From Asinibacterium sp. OR53 (GTDB lineage: Bacteria; Bacteroidota; Bacteroidia; Chitinophagales; Chitinophagaceae): a stretch of DNA of 64,000 nt. Below are positions 7,650-16,871 of the stretch, one piece after another. The stretch covers positions 744,001 to 808,000 of the forward strand of contig NZ_KI911562.1 in the NCBI RefSeq assembly GCF_000515315.1, read 5' to 3'. The stretch's first letter is position 1; every line of letters starts with the position of its first letter. Under the pieces are notes generated by a model. It saw nothing but the letters and a program-made list of their open reading frames with translations. It searched no databases and was not told the DNA's origin. The translations under genes were made by a program, and so were the position numbers.

Positions 7650-8681
7650 TCAGATCGCCCCGGTAAACTGCTTCAGGAAGCGCAGGTCGTTCTGGGAGTA
7701 AAGGCGCAGGTCGTTCACCTGGTATTTCAACTGGGTGATTCTTTCCACACCCATTCCAAAAGCAAAACCGGTGTATTTATTCGGATCGATACCAAAATTC
7801 TCGAGCACTTTCGGATGCACCATGCCGCTGCCCAATATCTCTACCCAACCGGTATGTTTGCAAATATTGCATCCTTCGCCACCACAGATCAGACAGCTGA
7901 TGTCCATTTCGGCGCTGGGCTCGGTAAAAGGAAAATAACTTGGCCGGAAGCGCACTTTCACATTCTTTCCAAACATTTCCTGCACAAAAAAGTAAAGTGT
8001 TTGTTTGAGGTCGGCAAAGCTTACATGCTCATCGATATACAAACCTTCTACCTGGTGGAAGAAACAATGGGCGCGGGCGCTGACTGTTTCATTACGATAC
8101 ACCCTGCCCGGACATATCACCCGGATGGGCGGTTTTTGTTTTTCCATCACCCTTGCCTGCACACTACTGGTATGGGTACGCAATAACCAGTCGGGATTGC
8201 GGCTGATGTAAAAAGTGTCCTGCATATCCCTGGCCGGATGGTCTTCCGGCAGGTTCATCGCGCCGAAATTATGCCAGTCGTCTTCTATCTCAGGCCCTTC
8301 GGCCACAGCAAAACCCAACCGTTTAAAAATAGATACGATCTGGTTCCGCACCAGGCTGAGCGGATGGCGTGAACCTACGGCAACAGGATCTCCGGGTAAT
8401 GACCAGTCGATCTGGTTACCGTGTACATGGTCTTCCTGCGCACCCAGGGATTTCAGCGTTTCGTAACGTGTTTCAGCAAACTGCTTGAATTCGTTCAATA
8501 CCAGTCCGAATGCCTTTTTCTGTTCATTCGGCACATTCTTCATTTCCCCCATCACTTCTTTTACCAGTCCCTTGGTTCCCAGGTATTTGATGCGAAAAGC
8601 CTCCACCGCTTCGGCAGTCGCAGCCTCATAAGCGGCCATTTCCTGCTTGTACGCCTCTATCTGTTGCACTAACTGTTCCAT
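7650..8681 (-). CDS. pheS: Phenylalanyl-tRNA synthetase alpha subunit
   Basis: Catalytic subunit of the class II enzyme that charges tRNA-Phe; the beta subunit is outside the window. The 343 residues include an N-terminal coiled coil (to ~100), motif 2 region CFFHQVEGLYID, FRPSYFPFTEPSAEMDISC and motif 3 GFAFGMGVERI. A near-consensus -7 element, TATCTTCG (8694-8687 on the minus strand), lies 5 bases before the ATG. Confidence 0.97.
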   Translation of the reverse strand: MEQLVQQIEAYKQEMAAYEAATAEAVEAFRIKYLGTKGLVKEVMGEMKNVPNEQKKAFGLVLNEFKQFAETRYETLKSLGAQEDHVHGNQIDWSLPGDPVAVGSRHPLSLVRNQIVSIFKRLGFAVAEGPEIEDDWHNFGAMNLPEDHPARDMQDTFYISRNPDWLLRTHTSSVQARVMEKQKPPIRVICPGRVYRNETVSARAHCFFHQVEGLYIDEHVSFADLKQTLYFFVQEMFGKNVKVRFRPSYFPFTEPSAEMDISCLICGGEGCNICKHTGWVEILGSGMVHPKVLENFGIDPNKYTGFAFGMGVERITQLKYQVNDLRLYSQNDLRFLKQFTGAI

Positions 8682-8711
8682 GGGAGCGAAGATAGAGATA
8701 AAATAAATGAG

Positions 8712-8719
8712 TACATTTG
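8712..8719 (+). promoter_or_regulatory. Putative -7 element before the DUF4290 gene
   Basis: TACATTTG matches TAnnTTTG exactly and lies 20 bases before the ATG at 8740. No good -33 TTG is visible 19-21 bases upstream, so the call is moderate. It argues against the longer frame starting at 8707. Confidence 0.45.
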
Positions 8720-8739
8720 CTTCGAAGAACGAATACTAC

Positions 8740-9447
8740 ATGGAATATAATACCAGCAGGAATTACCTGGGCATGAAGGAATATGGTCGCCACGTGCAGA
8801 AGATGGTGGAATACCTGCTTACCATAGAAGACCGCGAAAAAAGACAGCGACAGGCACAGTCAGTGATTGAATTGATGGGATTTCTCAACCCGCACCTGAA
8901 AAACGTAGATGATTTCAAGCACATGTTGTGGGACCATCTGTTTTTCATCAGTGATTTCAGCCTGGATGTAGACAGTCCTTACCCCATCCCCCAAAGAGAG
9001 ACTTACAAGCAAAAGCCCGATCCGCTTCCTTATCCGAAGCGTAATCCCAGATATGCCCACCTGGGTAAGAACCTGGAAATGGTCATCGATAAAGCGTTAA
9101 AACAGGAAGACGCTGAAAAGAAAGCAGGTTTTGCCCATGCCATTGCTTATTACATGAAACTGGCTTACAGCAACTGGCATAAAGAACTGGTGCACGACGA
9201 TGCCATCCGCAGCGAGTTGAACAATATCACCGGCGGTGAGCTGGAATTCAGCAACACCCCTTTTATCAAACACCGCAACCAGAATTTCGAGCGTGATGAT
9301 TATAGTACCGGAAACCGCGGCCGCTGGCAACAGAATTTTGGCGGCAGAAACAACCGCAACAACCGGAATAATAATAACAACAACCGCAGCAATAACGGAA
9401 ACCGCAACAACAATAAGAACCGGCAGTTCAAGAAACGGTTTAATTAA
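8740..9447 (+). CDS. DUF4290 family protein with Asn/Arg-rich tail
   Basis: Conserved Bacteroidota protein of unknown function. With the ATG at 8740 it has 235 residues: MEYNTSRNYLGMKEYGRHVQKMVEYLLTIEDREKR is the DUF4290 signature start, followed by a helical domain to about residue 170. The last ~60 residues are low complexity, almost only N, R, G and K (NRNNRNNNNNNRSNNG and similar), ending in basic QFKKRFN. Such a tail suggests nucleic-acid binding or disorder; this is inference. The gene lies just upstream of murA, an arrangement common in the phylum as far as I recall. Confidence 0.85.
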   Translation: MEYNTSRNYLGMKEYGRHVQKMVEYLLTIEDREKRQRQAQSVIELMGFLNPHLKNVDDFKHMLWDHLFFISDFSLDVDSPYPIPQRETYKQKPDPLPYPKRNPRYAHLGKNLEMVIDKALKQEDAEKKAGFAHAIAYYMKLAYSNWHKELVHDDAIRSELNNITGGELEFSNTPFIKHRNQNFERDDYSTGNRGRWQQNFGGRNNRNNRNNNNNNRSNNGNRNNNKNRQFKKRFN

Positions 9448-9493
9448 TGTAATAGTTGCTCCATAGGCAATGGCTCAATAACAACTTAACTAC

Positions 9494-10807
9494 ATGAGTT
9501 CCTTCGAAGTAAGGGGAGGCAGACAACTGAAAGGAGAAATTGTTCCGCAAGGGGCAAAAAACGAGGCATTACAAATCCTGTCAGCCGTGTTGCTGACCGC
9601 CGAACCCGTTACCATCGCCAATATACCCGATATACTGGATGTTAATCTGCTCATTGAACTGCTCGATGAGATCGGCGTTAAAATTTCCCGCAGCAACAGA
9701 CATACCTGTACCTTCCAGGCCGACCAGATAGACGCAGATTACCTGGCTTCCGATGAGTTCAGGAAAAAAGGCGGCCGCCTTCGCGGAAGCGTAATGCTCG
9801 CGGGGCCTATGCTGGCCAGGTTCGGAAAAGCCTATATACCCAAGCCGGGCGGCGATAAGATCGGGCGCAGAAGGCTGGATACGCATATCATCGGTTTTGA
9901 AAAACTGGGCGCGCGATTTGAATACGATGAGTTACACAGTTGCTTCAAATTGAGCTCGCCGCGTTTACGTGGTGCATATATGTTGTTGGATGAACCTTCT
10001 GTTACCGGCACTGCCAACATTATCATGGCAGCCGTATTGGCTGAAGGCATCACTACTATTTATAATGCTGCCTGTGAACCTTATGTGCAGCAACTGTGTC
10101 AAATGCTGAATCGCATGGGTGCGCGCATCTGCGGTATCGGCAGTAATCTCCTCACCATCGAAGGAGTAGGCAAGCTCGGTGGCACTACGCACCGCATGTT
10201 GCCCGATATGATCGAAATAGGCAGCTTTATTGGGCTGGCGGCCATGACGCAAAGCGAGATCACCATCAAGAACGCAGGCGTGGAACACCTTGGCGTTATT
10301 CCCGAAAAATTCCAGCAACTGGGTATTCAGTTCCAAATAAAGGGCGATGATATTTATATCCCTTCGCAAGACGTTTACGAGATACAGACATTCATGGATG
10401 GAGGCATTCTCACGATATACGACCATCCCTGGCCCGGATTTACGCCCGACCTGTTAAGTATCGTATTGGTAGTAGCTACACAGGCAAGAGGCAGTGTACT
10501 CATTCATCAGAAAATGTTCGAAAGCCGTTTGTTCTTTACCGATAAACTAATCGATATGGGCGCGCAGATCATTCTCTGCGATCCGCATCGCGCTACCGTA
10601 ATTGGCCTTGGCAGGAAACAGAACCTGCGGGGTATTACCATGACCAGTCCCGATATCCGCGCAGGACAGGCCCTCCTCATTGCCGCATTGAGCGCCGAGG
10701 GCAAAAGCATCATCCAGAACATTGAACAAATCGACCGCGGGTACCAATATATCGATGAAAGGCTCAGGAGCCTTGGAGCCGATATAAAGAGGGTTGCTAA
10801 TACTTAG
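9494..10807 (+). CDS. murA: UDP-N-acetylglucosamine 1-carboxyvinyltransferase MurA (Asp active-site variant)
   Basis: Transfers enolpyruvate from PEP to UDP-GlcNAc, the first committed step of peptidoglycan synthesis. The 437-residue chain has the family's GAKNEALQ with K22/N23, PGGDKIGRRRLDTHIIG, and TAPDLR-equivalent MTSPDIRAGQALLIAALSA. The residue corresponding to the catalytic Cys115 of the E. coli enzyme is Asp121 (codon GAT at 9854-9856). Cys is the fosfomycin target, and Asp enzymes are known to be naturally insensitive. Its end overlaps the convergent S10 peptidase gene by 11 bases. Confidence 0.96.
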   Translation: MSSFEVRGGRQLKGEIVPQGAKNEALQILSAVLLTAEPVTIANIPDILDVNLLIELLDEIGVKISRSNRHTCTFQADQIDADYLASDEFRKKGGRLRGSVMLAGPMLARFGKAYIPKPGGDKIGRRRLDTHIIGFEKLGARFEYDELHSCFKLSSPRLRGAYMLLDEPSVTGTANIIMAAVLAEGITTIYNAACEPYVQQLCQMLNRMGARICGIGSNLLTIEGVGKLGGTTHRMLPDMIEIGSFIGLAAMTQSEITIKNAGVEHLGVIPEKFQQLGIQFQIKGDDIYIPSQDVYEIQTFMDGGILTIYDHPWPGFTPDLLSIVLVVATQARGSVLIHQKMFESRLFFTDKLIDMGAQIILCDPHRATVIGLGRKQNLRGITMTSPDIRAGQALLIAALSAEGKSIIQNIEQIDRGYQYIDERLRSLGADIKRVANT

Positions 10808-12329
10808 CCGCCTGCCCGGGCTTAGGAGTAGATTGCTTAATGAATTCACGAAGGCGTTCATTGCTCGTAGCCAGGTCTTCCTTGCGCAGGTACATCATGT
10901 GTCCGCTGCGGTAACCTTCCCAACTCATACGGTCTTTCAGTTTGCCGCTGGGGTCCATCTGCCACATGCTGTATTTCGCATTGAAATAATCACAGGCCCC
11001 ATCATAGTAACCAGATTGTACCAATAAGTGCATGTAAGGGTTTTCGGCCATCGCCTGGCGCAGGTTCTCACCTGTTTTGTCATTACTACCATCCCAGGGA
11101 TGAACGGGACCAAACATGTAATAGTCCAGATCAGTCTTATAGTTTAATTCTTCTCTCAGGTACATATTGATGGCCGGAGTGAATGAATGCAACCAGGATG
11201 TGAGCTCAGCATTATAATCGGGATAGTCGCCCGCGTTTTTACGATCGATACCCAGGTAGCGCGAATCAAGACGGCCAACGGTCTGTCCCTTGCTGCGCAA
11301 CAATTCTTTCCAGAAATATCCTGCAGGAACATCAAGGTTCTGATCCAATACCTGCTGCACTCCTATCCCGGAATAGCGGGCAACTTTTTCGGCAATCTCT
11401 TTTTTCTTGTTCTCCGTTAAAGAGCCACCGAGCGCAAGTGCAGGAATGAATTCATCCACCGTAAATTTTTCTACTTCAGGCAAAACAGCCGTCAGGTCTT
11501 TTTGTTGCAGATCAGATGCCAGCGCTTTATGATACCAGGCCGTTGCCGCGAAATAAGGTAACCGCAATGCGGCGCTTAACGGTCCGTTTCTTTCGATACC
11601 CAATGTAGTAGGTGATACCAGTATAACCCCGTTCAGGTAAATCCAGTGTGCATTCTGTAGTTCAAGCGACAGCCCGGATACACGGGTAGTACCATAACTT
11701 TCCCCAATAAGATATTTGGGTGAAGCCCAACGTTTATAACGGCTGATAAAAGTGTTGATCCAGTCAGCCAGGTATTTGATATCGGCATTGACACCAAAAA
11801 ACTTGGACGTAGGCACATCTTTCGACAAAGGCCTGGAGAAGCCGGTATTGACGGGATCTACGTAAACAATATCTGCAACATCCAGGATCGAATTCGGGTT
11901 ATCCTTGAGACCATAAGGTTGTACAGGATTGCCTTCGTCATCAACCTTAAGTATCCTTGGTCCGGTATAACCGATCTGCATCCATACAGAAGCGGTTCCG
12001 GGACCTCCATTGAAAGAGATCATGAGGGGTCTTGCAGAACGATCGCTTACATCGGACCGCTCATAGTAAGTATAGAAAATACCAGCAATGGGCTTTCCCT
12101 CTTCATCCCATACCGGCAGGGTGCCAGCAACTACTTTATAAGGCACTCGCTGTCCCTTGATCGTAATTTCGTTTTTGGTAACAACAGACGATTCAACCTC
12201 AACCGCTCTTTTATGGGCGTTCTGTTGTTTATCGTTTTTGGAAGTGGTATCGGCTGCCGCAGGTTTCTGAGCCTGAACAACGGCAAGACAGGTAATCAGC
12301 AAAAGCAATGACAGAAATATTCTCTTCAT
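10797..12329 (-). CDS. Exported S10-family serine carboxypeptidase
   Basis: Probable periplasmic or secreted peptidase. The 510-residue protein has a signal peptide (MKRIFLSLLLLITCLAVVQA), the S10 signatures NGGPGTASVWMQIGYTGPR and YLIGESYGTTRVSG (nucleophile Ser in GESYG), and a late His region (YRSGHMMYLR). Carboxypeptidase action on peptides is the family activity; substrate is unknown. It stands 68 bases downstream of the 2-epimerase gene and could be read from the sialic-acid transcript or its own promoter. Confidence 0.88.
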   Translation of the reverse strand: MKRIFLSLLLLITCLAVVQAQKPAAADTTSKNDKQQNAHKRAVEVESSVVTKNEITIKGQRVPYKVVAGTLPVWDEEGKPIAGIFYTYYERSDVSDRSARPLMISFNGGPGTASVWMQIGYTGPRILKVDDEGNPVQPYGLKDNPNSILDVADIVYVDPVNTGFSRPLSKDVPTSKFFGVNADIKYLADWINTFISRYKRWASPKYLIGESYGTTRVSGLSLELQNAHWIYLNGVILVSPTTLGIERNGPLSAALRLPYFAATAWYHKALASDLQQKDLTAVLPEVEKFTVDEFIPALALGGSLTENKKKEIAEKVARYSGIGVQQVLDQNLDVPAGYFWKELLRSKGQTVGRLDSRYLGIDRKNAGDYPDYNAELTSWLHSFTPAINMYLREELNYKTDLDYYMFGPVHPWDGSNDKTGENLRQAMAENPYMHLLVQSGYYDGACDYFNAKYSMWQMDPSGKLKDRMSWEGYRSGHMMYLRKEDLATSNERLREFIKQSTPKPGQAAKY

Positions 12330-12397
12330 GTTAGTTTTTGTTAGTTCCCGTGAATAAGTTCAACGGAGATTAAAAATAGGGAATATTACAGAAATGA

Positions 12398-13567
12398 CTA
12401 GCAAAGTAGCTGATAACAGAACCATTCCTGCCGGGGCAGGTGGAAAGGCCCTTTGAAAAGATTGCCTTTTGCCGTTTGGGCAATACTTCCATCGCGATGC
12501 AGGTATCCATACCATTCACCGTTCACTTTGTCATGGAATTTATCATAAGCGTAGTCATGCACCATCTTGTGCCAACGGGCATATTTTTCGTTGCCCGTTA
12601 ACAGGTAAGCCATGAGCGTAGCGATGATGACTTCATTGTGCGGCCACCAGAATTTCATGTCCTGCCAGTATTCCTGCACGGGCTTCCCATATACATCTCT
12701 GAAATAAAGGATGCCGCCGTATTCTTTATCCCATCCCCGCTCCCACATATAATCCAGCATGGTGCAGCCGAGTGTGATGAGTTCTTGGTCGTTATTGCGA
12801 TGCATGGCTTCACGAAGAATGAACCAGGCGCCCTCGATGGCATGACCGGGGTTAAGGGTCCGTCCATCGATATGATCGATGATGCTTCCATCCGGCGCCA
12901 CCTGCTCCATTACACATTTGATGTCGTGTTTAACAAAATCCGTCTCAATTTCTTTTATCCATTTTTCAATCCATTCATCACAGCGCGGATCACCGATGGT
13001 ATTCCTGATCTCCTGCGCCGTATTGATCATGATCATAGGTACGCCGATACCTTTGGCAGGTCTGGTATGGGTGAATTTGGGCGGCAGCAGTCCCGGGGTT
13101 GACGCATATTCAATGCATTTTCCAAAAAGCTGTCTGGCCTCTGCAGCAATTATTTCACTTCCGATAGCTTTGGCGTAAGCTGCAAACCCAATAGCTGCAA
13201 ATGTTTCTGAAAAAAAATACCGTCTTTTTCGGATGGGCTTGCCTTCTCTTGTTACATGAAAAAACATTCTTCGGTCTGTATCAAAGCAATGTCGTTTTAA
13301 AAATTCATACCCTAGTTTAGCACCGTCCAGCCATTCCTGCCGGGGCTCAATGGTATTGTATAAGGTGGATAATGTCCAGGTAGCACGGCCTTGTATCCAT
13401 ACTGCTTTATCGTCATCGATCAGGGTTCCGTCTGCATCACGCATGAACGTATAACCGCCGTATTCATGGTCATAAGAACGCGGGAACCAGAAGGGTATCG
13501 TATCATTCACCAATTGATTATGGTAAAACGTCTTCAGTCGCTGCAAATCATCTTGGGTATAACTCAT
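12398..13567 (-). CDS. N-acylglucosamine 2-epimerase (AGE / renin-binding-protein family)
   Basis: Interconverts N-acetylmannosamine and N-acetylglucosamine. The 389-residue protein has the (alpha/alpha)6-barrel signatures KAVWIQGRATWTLSTLYN, RRYFFSETFAAIGFAAYA, HIDGRTLNPGHAIEGAWF (metal/His site) and WWPHNEVIIATLMAY. It directly follows the sialate esterase gene with an ATGA overlap and ends the tightly packed nanA operon, so its role is to feed ManNAc released by NanA into GlcNAc metabolism, the Bacteroides-type route that uses a free-sugar epimerase. The GlcNAc kinase of that route is not in the window. Confidence 0.93.
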   Translation of the reverse strand: MSYTQDDLQRLKTFYHNQLVNDTIPFWFPRSYDHEYGGYTFMRDADGTLIDDDKAVWIQGRATWTLSTLYNTIEPRQEWLDGAKLGYEFLKRHCFDTDRRMFFHVTREGKPIRKRRYFFSETFAAIGFAAYAKAIGSEIIAAEARQLFGKCIEYASTPGLLPPKFTHTRPAKGIGVPMIMINTAQEIRNTIGDPRCDEWIEKWIKEIETDFVKHDIKCVMEQVAPDGSIIDHIDGRTLNPGHAIEGAWFILREAMHRNNDQELITLGCTMLDYMWERGWDKEYGGILYFRDVYGKPVQEYWQDMKFWWPHNEVIIATLMAYLLTGNEKYARWHKMVHDYAYDKFHDKVNGEWYGYLHRDGSIAQTAKGNLFKGPFHLPRQEWFCYQLLC

Positions 13568-15642
13568 GGATGTAATTTTTTTGAAAAAGTAGATGCAGGC
13601 AGCCCGTATTCATTAACGAGATTGGCCCGTGTAAAGGGCTGCCAGGCATATAGTATTTTTTGAAAACGTTCGCCAGGCGGTATTTCGATCCACACTTCAT
13701 TTCCATGAATAGAAGCGGCGGCTGCAAAACGAACACCTTTGTCGTTCACGAGTTCAAACCCGGTAAGCGTTTTACCATTGCCGGTTGACAATCTTCTTGC
13801 ATGAGAGAACTGCAAAATCATTTTCTGTCCCCGGATATCGGTGCCGATAAGTTCCGGTCCGCTTGCCGCAACCGGTCTTTGGTAGGTATAATGCAGTGCC
13901 AGCGCTGCCAGGCGCTCGGCCACTTCTTTTTTCCTGGTTGGATGTACATTCAGGGAATCTCCCAGATCAAGCGTCACCGCCATTCCCGTACCGGGTATTT
14001 CCTTAACCATTTGTCTTTGCAGGTCGCGGAAAGATGGCCAGGAAGGCCTGTCGATGCTGGTCAGTTGTACATAATAAAAAGGAAAGGCATCGCCCCATTT
14101 TTTCCGCCAACTGTTCACAAGGGCAGGGAAAAGGTGATGGTATAGTTCCACATTGTGCGCATTGCTTTCGCCCTGGTACCAGATCACTCCTTTTATCGGA
14201 AAAGAAGTGAGCGGCTCTATGGCCGTTTCATAATTATAGCAAGGCTCATAAGGATGCCGTTGTTTATCGTTCGTTGTATTCCGCAAATTAACCGACGATC
14301 TTTCACGACAGAAGTCCTGGTAAAAATCAGATTTTCGCCAGTTGTTCAGCTCATCTACCAACAGTGGATCCTGTTCCATGGTATGCCTGTCTATCCATGA
14401 TTCAATGGGAGATCCTCCCACCGAAGCTTGTATCAATCCAATGGGTATATTTTCTTCTTTCGCCAGTCTCCTCCCGAAATAATAGCCAATGGCCGAGAAA
14501 TCGGCCGCTGCACTGGAATCACCATCTTTCCAATTGCCCGAGAAAAATTCACCCCGGTTCGTTTTTACCAATGTAAGGGAATCCCAGGCACTGTTATCTG
14601 TTTGGGCAATTGCCTCCAGCCTGAATAAGCGGATATTCCTGTGAGCCGCATTCACGCTTCTCAATTCCTCCTTGCCTCCTTCTGCATTTTTCAATTTAAA
14701 ATCCATGTTCGACTGGCCGGAACAAAGCCATACATCTCCGATAAGAATATTTTCTATAATAATTTTTTGATGTCTGCCGGTGATGGTAAGTTTATACGGA
14801 CCACCATGCTCCATGGCAGGGAGCATTATTTTCCATTTTCCGTTTGCATCAGTCACAGCAGATGCATTGTTGCCTGCCAGTTGCACTTTTATTCTTTCAC
14901 CTGCATCGGCAGTTCCGTATACAGGGATGGGTTTTCTTCTTTGCATCACCATATTATTGGTGAATACTTTCGCCGGTTGCAGTCCCCCATAGTTACCCGT
15001 AATAGACTGATACACTGTTCGGGCAATGATGGCAGCGCCTTCTTCTACAGGATGAAGGTTATCGGGAAAAAGATCGGGACGATGGTATAAAGCTTCGTGC
15101 AGGTTGATCAATGATGCGTGATTGGCTGCTGCAATGCCAGGGATCAGTTCCTGTATTTGCCAGAACCAGTTGCGCGTACCCGATTTAAAACGTGGATGGC
15201 CGCTGAAAATAGGTGTGAGCCTGCAAACATATAATTGAACAGATGGATTCACCTTCTTCAGGGTATCCAGCAACCAGGCATAATCTGCTTCAAATGTTTC
15301 TTTATGGTTGGGCCAGTTCCTCGGGTCCGTATCATTCAATCCGAGGTGAACAATGGCAATATCCGGCTTGAATGCCAGCGCCTCGGAAAAAGCTTTGGTT
15401 TTATAATAGGGGTTATGCCCCTGTTTCAAAAGTGTTGCACCGCTGTGACCGAAATTCTCCACTACATACCCCTTGCCCAGCAAATGTTGTAATTGAGCGG
15501 GATAAGATGATACAGCACGGTCTTTCAATCCATATCCATATGTAACAGAATTGCCAATACAGGCAACCCTGGTCAACTGTGCATGGCTGGCTGGCAAACA
15601 GCCGAGCAAAAAGAAAAATAAAATGATGGTTTGCTGTTTCAT
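13564..15642 (-). CDS. Two-domain sialate O-acetylesterase (SGNH + SASA)
   Basis: Removes O-acetyl groups from sialic acids so that sialidase and lyase can act. The 692-residue exported protein (signal peptide ending near SHAQ) has two esterase units. Residues ~23-215 are an SGNH/GDSL hydrolase: GNSVTYG with Ser32, GLND (block III), and DNLHP with Asp194/His197. Residues ~220-690 form the sialate O-acetylesterase domain: WLCSGQSNM with Ser311 and later VIWYQGESNA. Both active sites look intact. It overlaps the transporter gene upstream and the epimerase gene downstream by 4 bases each, so the three are translationally coupled. Confidence 0.9.
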   Translation of the reverse strand: MKQQTIILFFFLLGCLPASHAQLTRVACIGNSVTYGYGLKDRAVSSYPAQLQHLLGKGYVVENFGHSGATLLKQGHNPYYKTKAFSEALAFKPDIAIVHLGLNDTDPRNWPNHKETFEADYAWLLDTLKKVNPSVQLYVCRLTPIFSGHPRFKSGTRNWFWQIQELIPGIAAANHASLINLHEALYHRPDLFPDNLHPVEEGAAIIARTVYQSITGNYGGLQPAKVFTNNMVMQRRKPIPVYGTADAGERIKVQLAGNNASAVTDANGKWKIMLPAMEHGGPYKLTITGRHQKIIIENILIGDVWLCSGQSNMDFKLKNAEGGKEELRSVNAAHRNIRLFRLEAIAQTDNSAWDSLTLVKTNRGEFFSGNWKDGDSSAAADFSAIGYYFGRRLAKEENIPIGLIQASVGGSPIESWIDRHTMEQDPLLVDELNNWRKSDFYQDFCRERSSVNLRNTTNDKQRHPYEPCYNYETAIEPLTSFPIKGVIWYQGESNAHNVELYHHLFPALVNSWRKKWGDAFPFYYVQLTSIDRPSWPSFRDLQRQMVKEIPGTGMAVTLDLGDSLNVHPTRKKEVAERLAALALHYTYQRPVAASGPELIGTDIRGQKMILQFSHARRLSTGNGKTLTGFELVNDKGVRFAAAASIHGNEVWIEIPPGERFQKILYAWQPFTRANLVNEYGLPASTFSKKLHP

Positions 15643-16871
15643 TCTGCCAGGTCATTTTCTTTAGGGCGCAGGAAATAAAGTTGTACCACGAGCGCCACCA
15701 GCACAATCACGGCCAGCATGGCAAAGTCCCTGCCCAGGTGTCCGCCGTCGGTTGATTTGCCCAGCAGGTTGGTGATGAAGGCGCCGGAAAAAACGCCTAC
15801 CATATTCATCATTCCATAAGCGGTAGCCCTGCTCCTCGCCGGTACAAACTGGCAGAGAATGGGCATATTATTCGCATCGAACATGCCGTAACCAAAACCA
15901 AAACAAAGAGCCGCACCCACAATATGAATCAGTGTATGACCCGATCCCAATAATAAAAGCGCGGGAATGGTCAACGCAATGCCGATGGCACTGGTGTACA
16001 CCCTTCCCCGGATATTTTTCTGTATCCATTTATCCGACAATATTCCTCCGGTGATCACACCCAGGAAAGAAGATGAGGCGATGGTGATGGTTGATAAAGG
16101 ACCTGCTTCCGACATGGGGATGTTCAGGTTTCCTGCAAACAGGGTAGGTAACCAGTTCTTGGTAGCCCATCCGGGTAAACTCGGCACGGCAAAATAGAAC
16201 AGTATGACCCAGAAAGCCATATTGGAAAACAGGGGCACCAATCCTTTCAAAAATGAACCACCGGGTGTTACCGGCTGCTTAGCAGGGGCTATTTCTTTTT
16301 TCCTGTACTCTTTGAGGCCAATCATCAATACGCAAGCGTAAACAATCCCGATCATGCCAAATGAATGAAAAGTAGCCTGCCAGGAATAACTGGCTGCTAC
16401 TGTAGCCCCAAAGCCGCCAATGGCCTGGCCCAGATAAAAACCTGTCATATGAATACCTACTGCAAGTGACCGGGTTTTATGCTGATGATAATCTGCTATC
16501 AATGATAGTCCGGCTGGTATATACAAAGCTTCGCTTACACCCATGATGGCGCGCAGCCAGTACAACTCGTTGAACGTGCGGGCATATCCCATGGTGAAAG
16601 TAACGCCCGACCACACGAAAAGACTGCCAACGATCAGCCATTTACGGTTGAACTTATCGGCTATGATGCCAGAAACCGGACTCATACATCCATATATCCA
16701 TAAAAATATGGCCATGAGGTAACCGAAATTCGTGGCCGACTGCAACTCGGTAATATCATGCTGCATTGCAGGCTTCATGGTCGACAACATTTGCCGGTCC
16801 ATATAATTGAGCAGTGCCACACCCCAAAGCAGGCCTACTACAACCCATGAATATGTCTTGGATGGTTTCAT
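15639..16871 (-). CDS. MFS transporter, probable sialic acid permease
   Basis: Inner-membrane major facilitator protein, 410 residues, with about 12 hydrophobic segments. The N-terminus (SWVVVGLLWGVALLNYMDRQMLS) and GIIADKFNRKWLIVG loop are typical of the anion:cation symporter group (NanT/ExuT-like). Its place between nanM and the sialate esterase, with 4-base overlaps on both sides, points to Neu5Ac import. Hexuronate transport is the main alternative from sequence alone. Confidence 0.85.
   Translation of the reverse strand: MKPSKTYSWVVVGLLWGVALLNYMDRQMLSTMKPAMQHDITELQSATNFGYLMAIFLWIYGCMSPVSGIIADKFNRKWLIVGSLFVWSGVTFTMGYARTFNELYWLRAIMGVSEALYIPAGLSLIADYHQHKTRSLAVGIHMTGFYLGQAIGGFGATVAASYSWQATFHSFGMIGIVYACVLMIGLKEYRKKEIAPAKQPVTPGGSFLKGLVPLFSNMAFWVILFYFAVPSLPGWATKNWLPTLFAGNLNIPMSEAGPLSTITIASSSFLGVITGGILSDKWIQKNIRGRVYTSAIGIALTIPALLLLGSGHTLIHIVGAALCFGFGYGMFDANNMPILCQFVPARSRATAYGMMNMVGVFSGAFITNLLGKSTDGGHLGRDFAMLAVIVLVALVVQLYFLRPKENDLAE

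Noticed and set aside
14641..15090. 149-residue plus-strand frame within the sialate esterase
   Set aside because: Antisense to a well-supported gene with no motif of its own.
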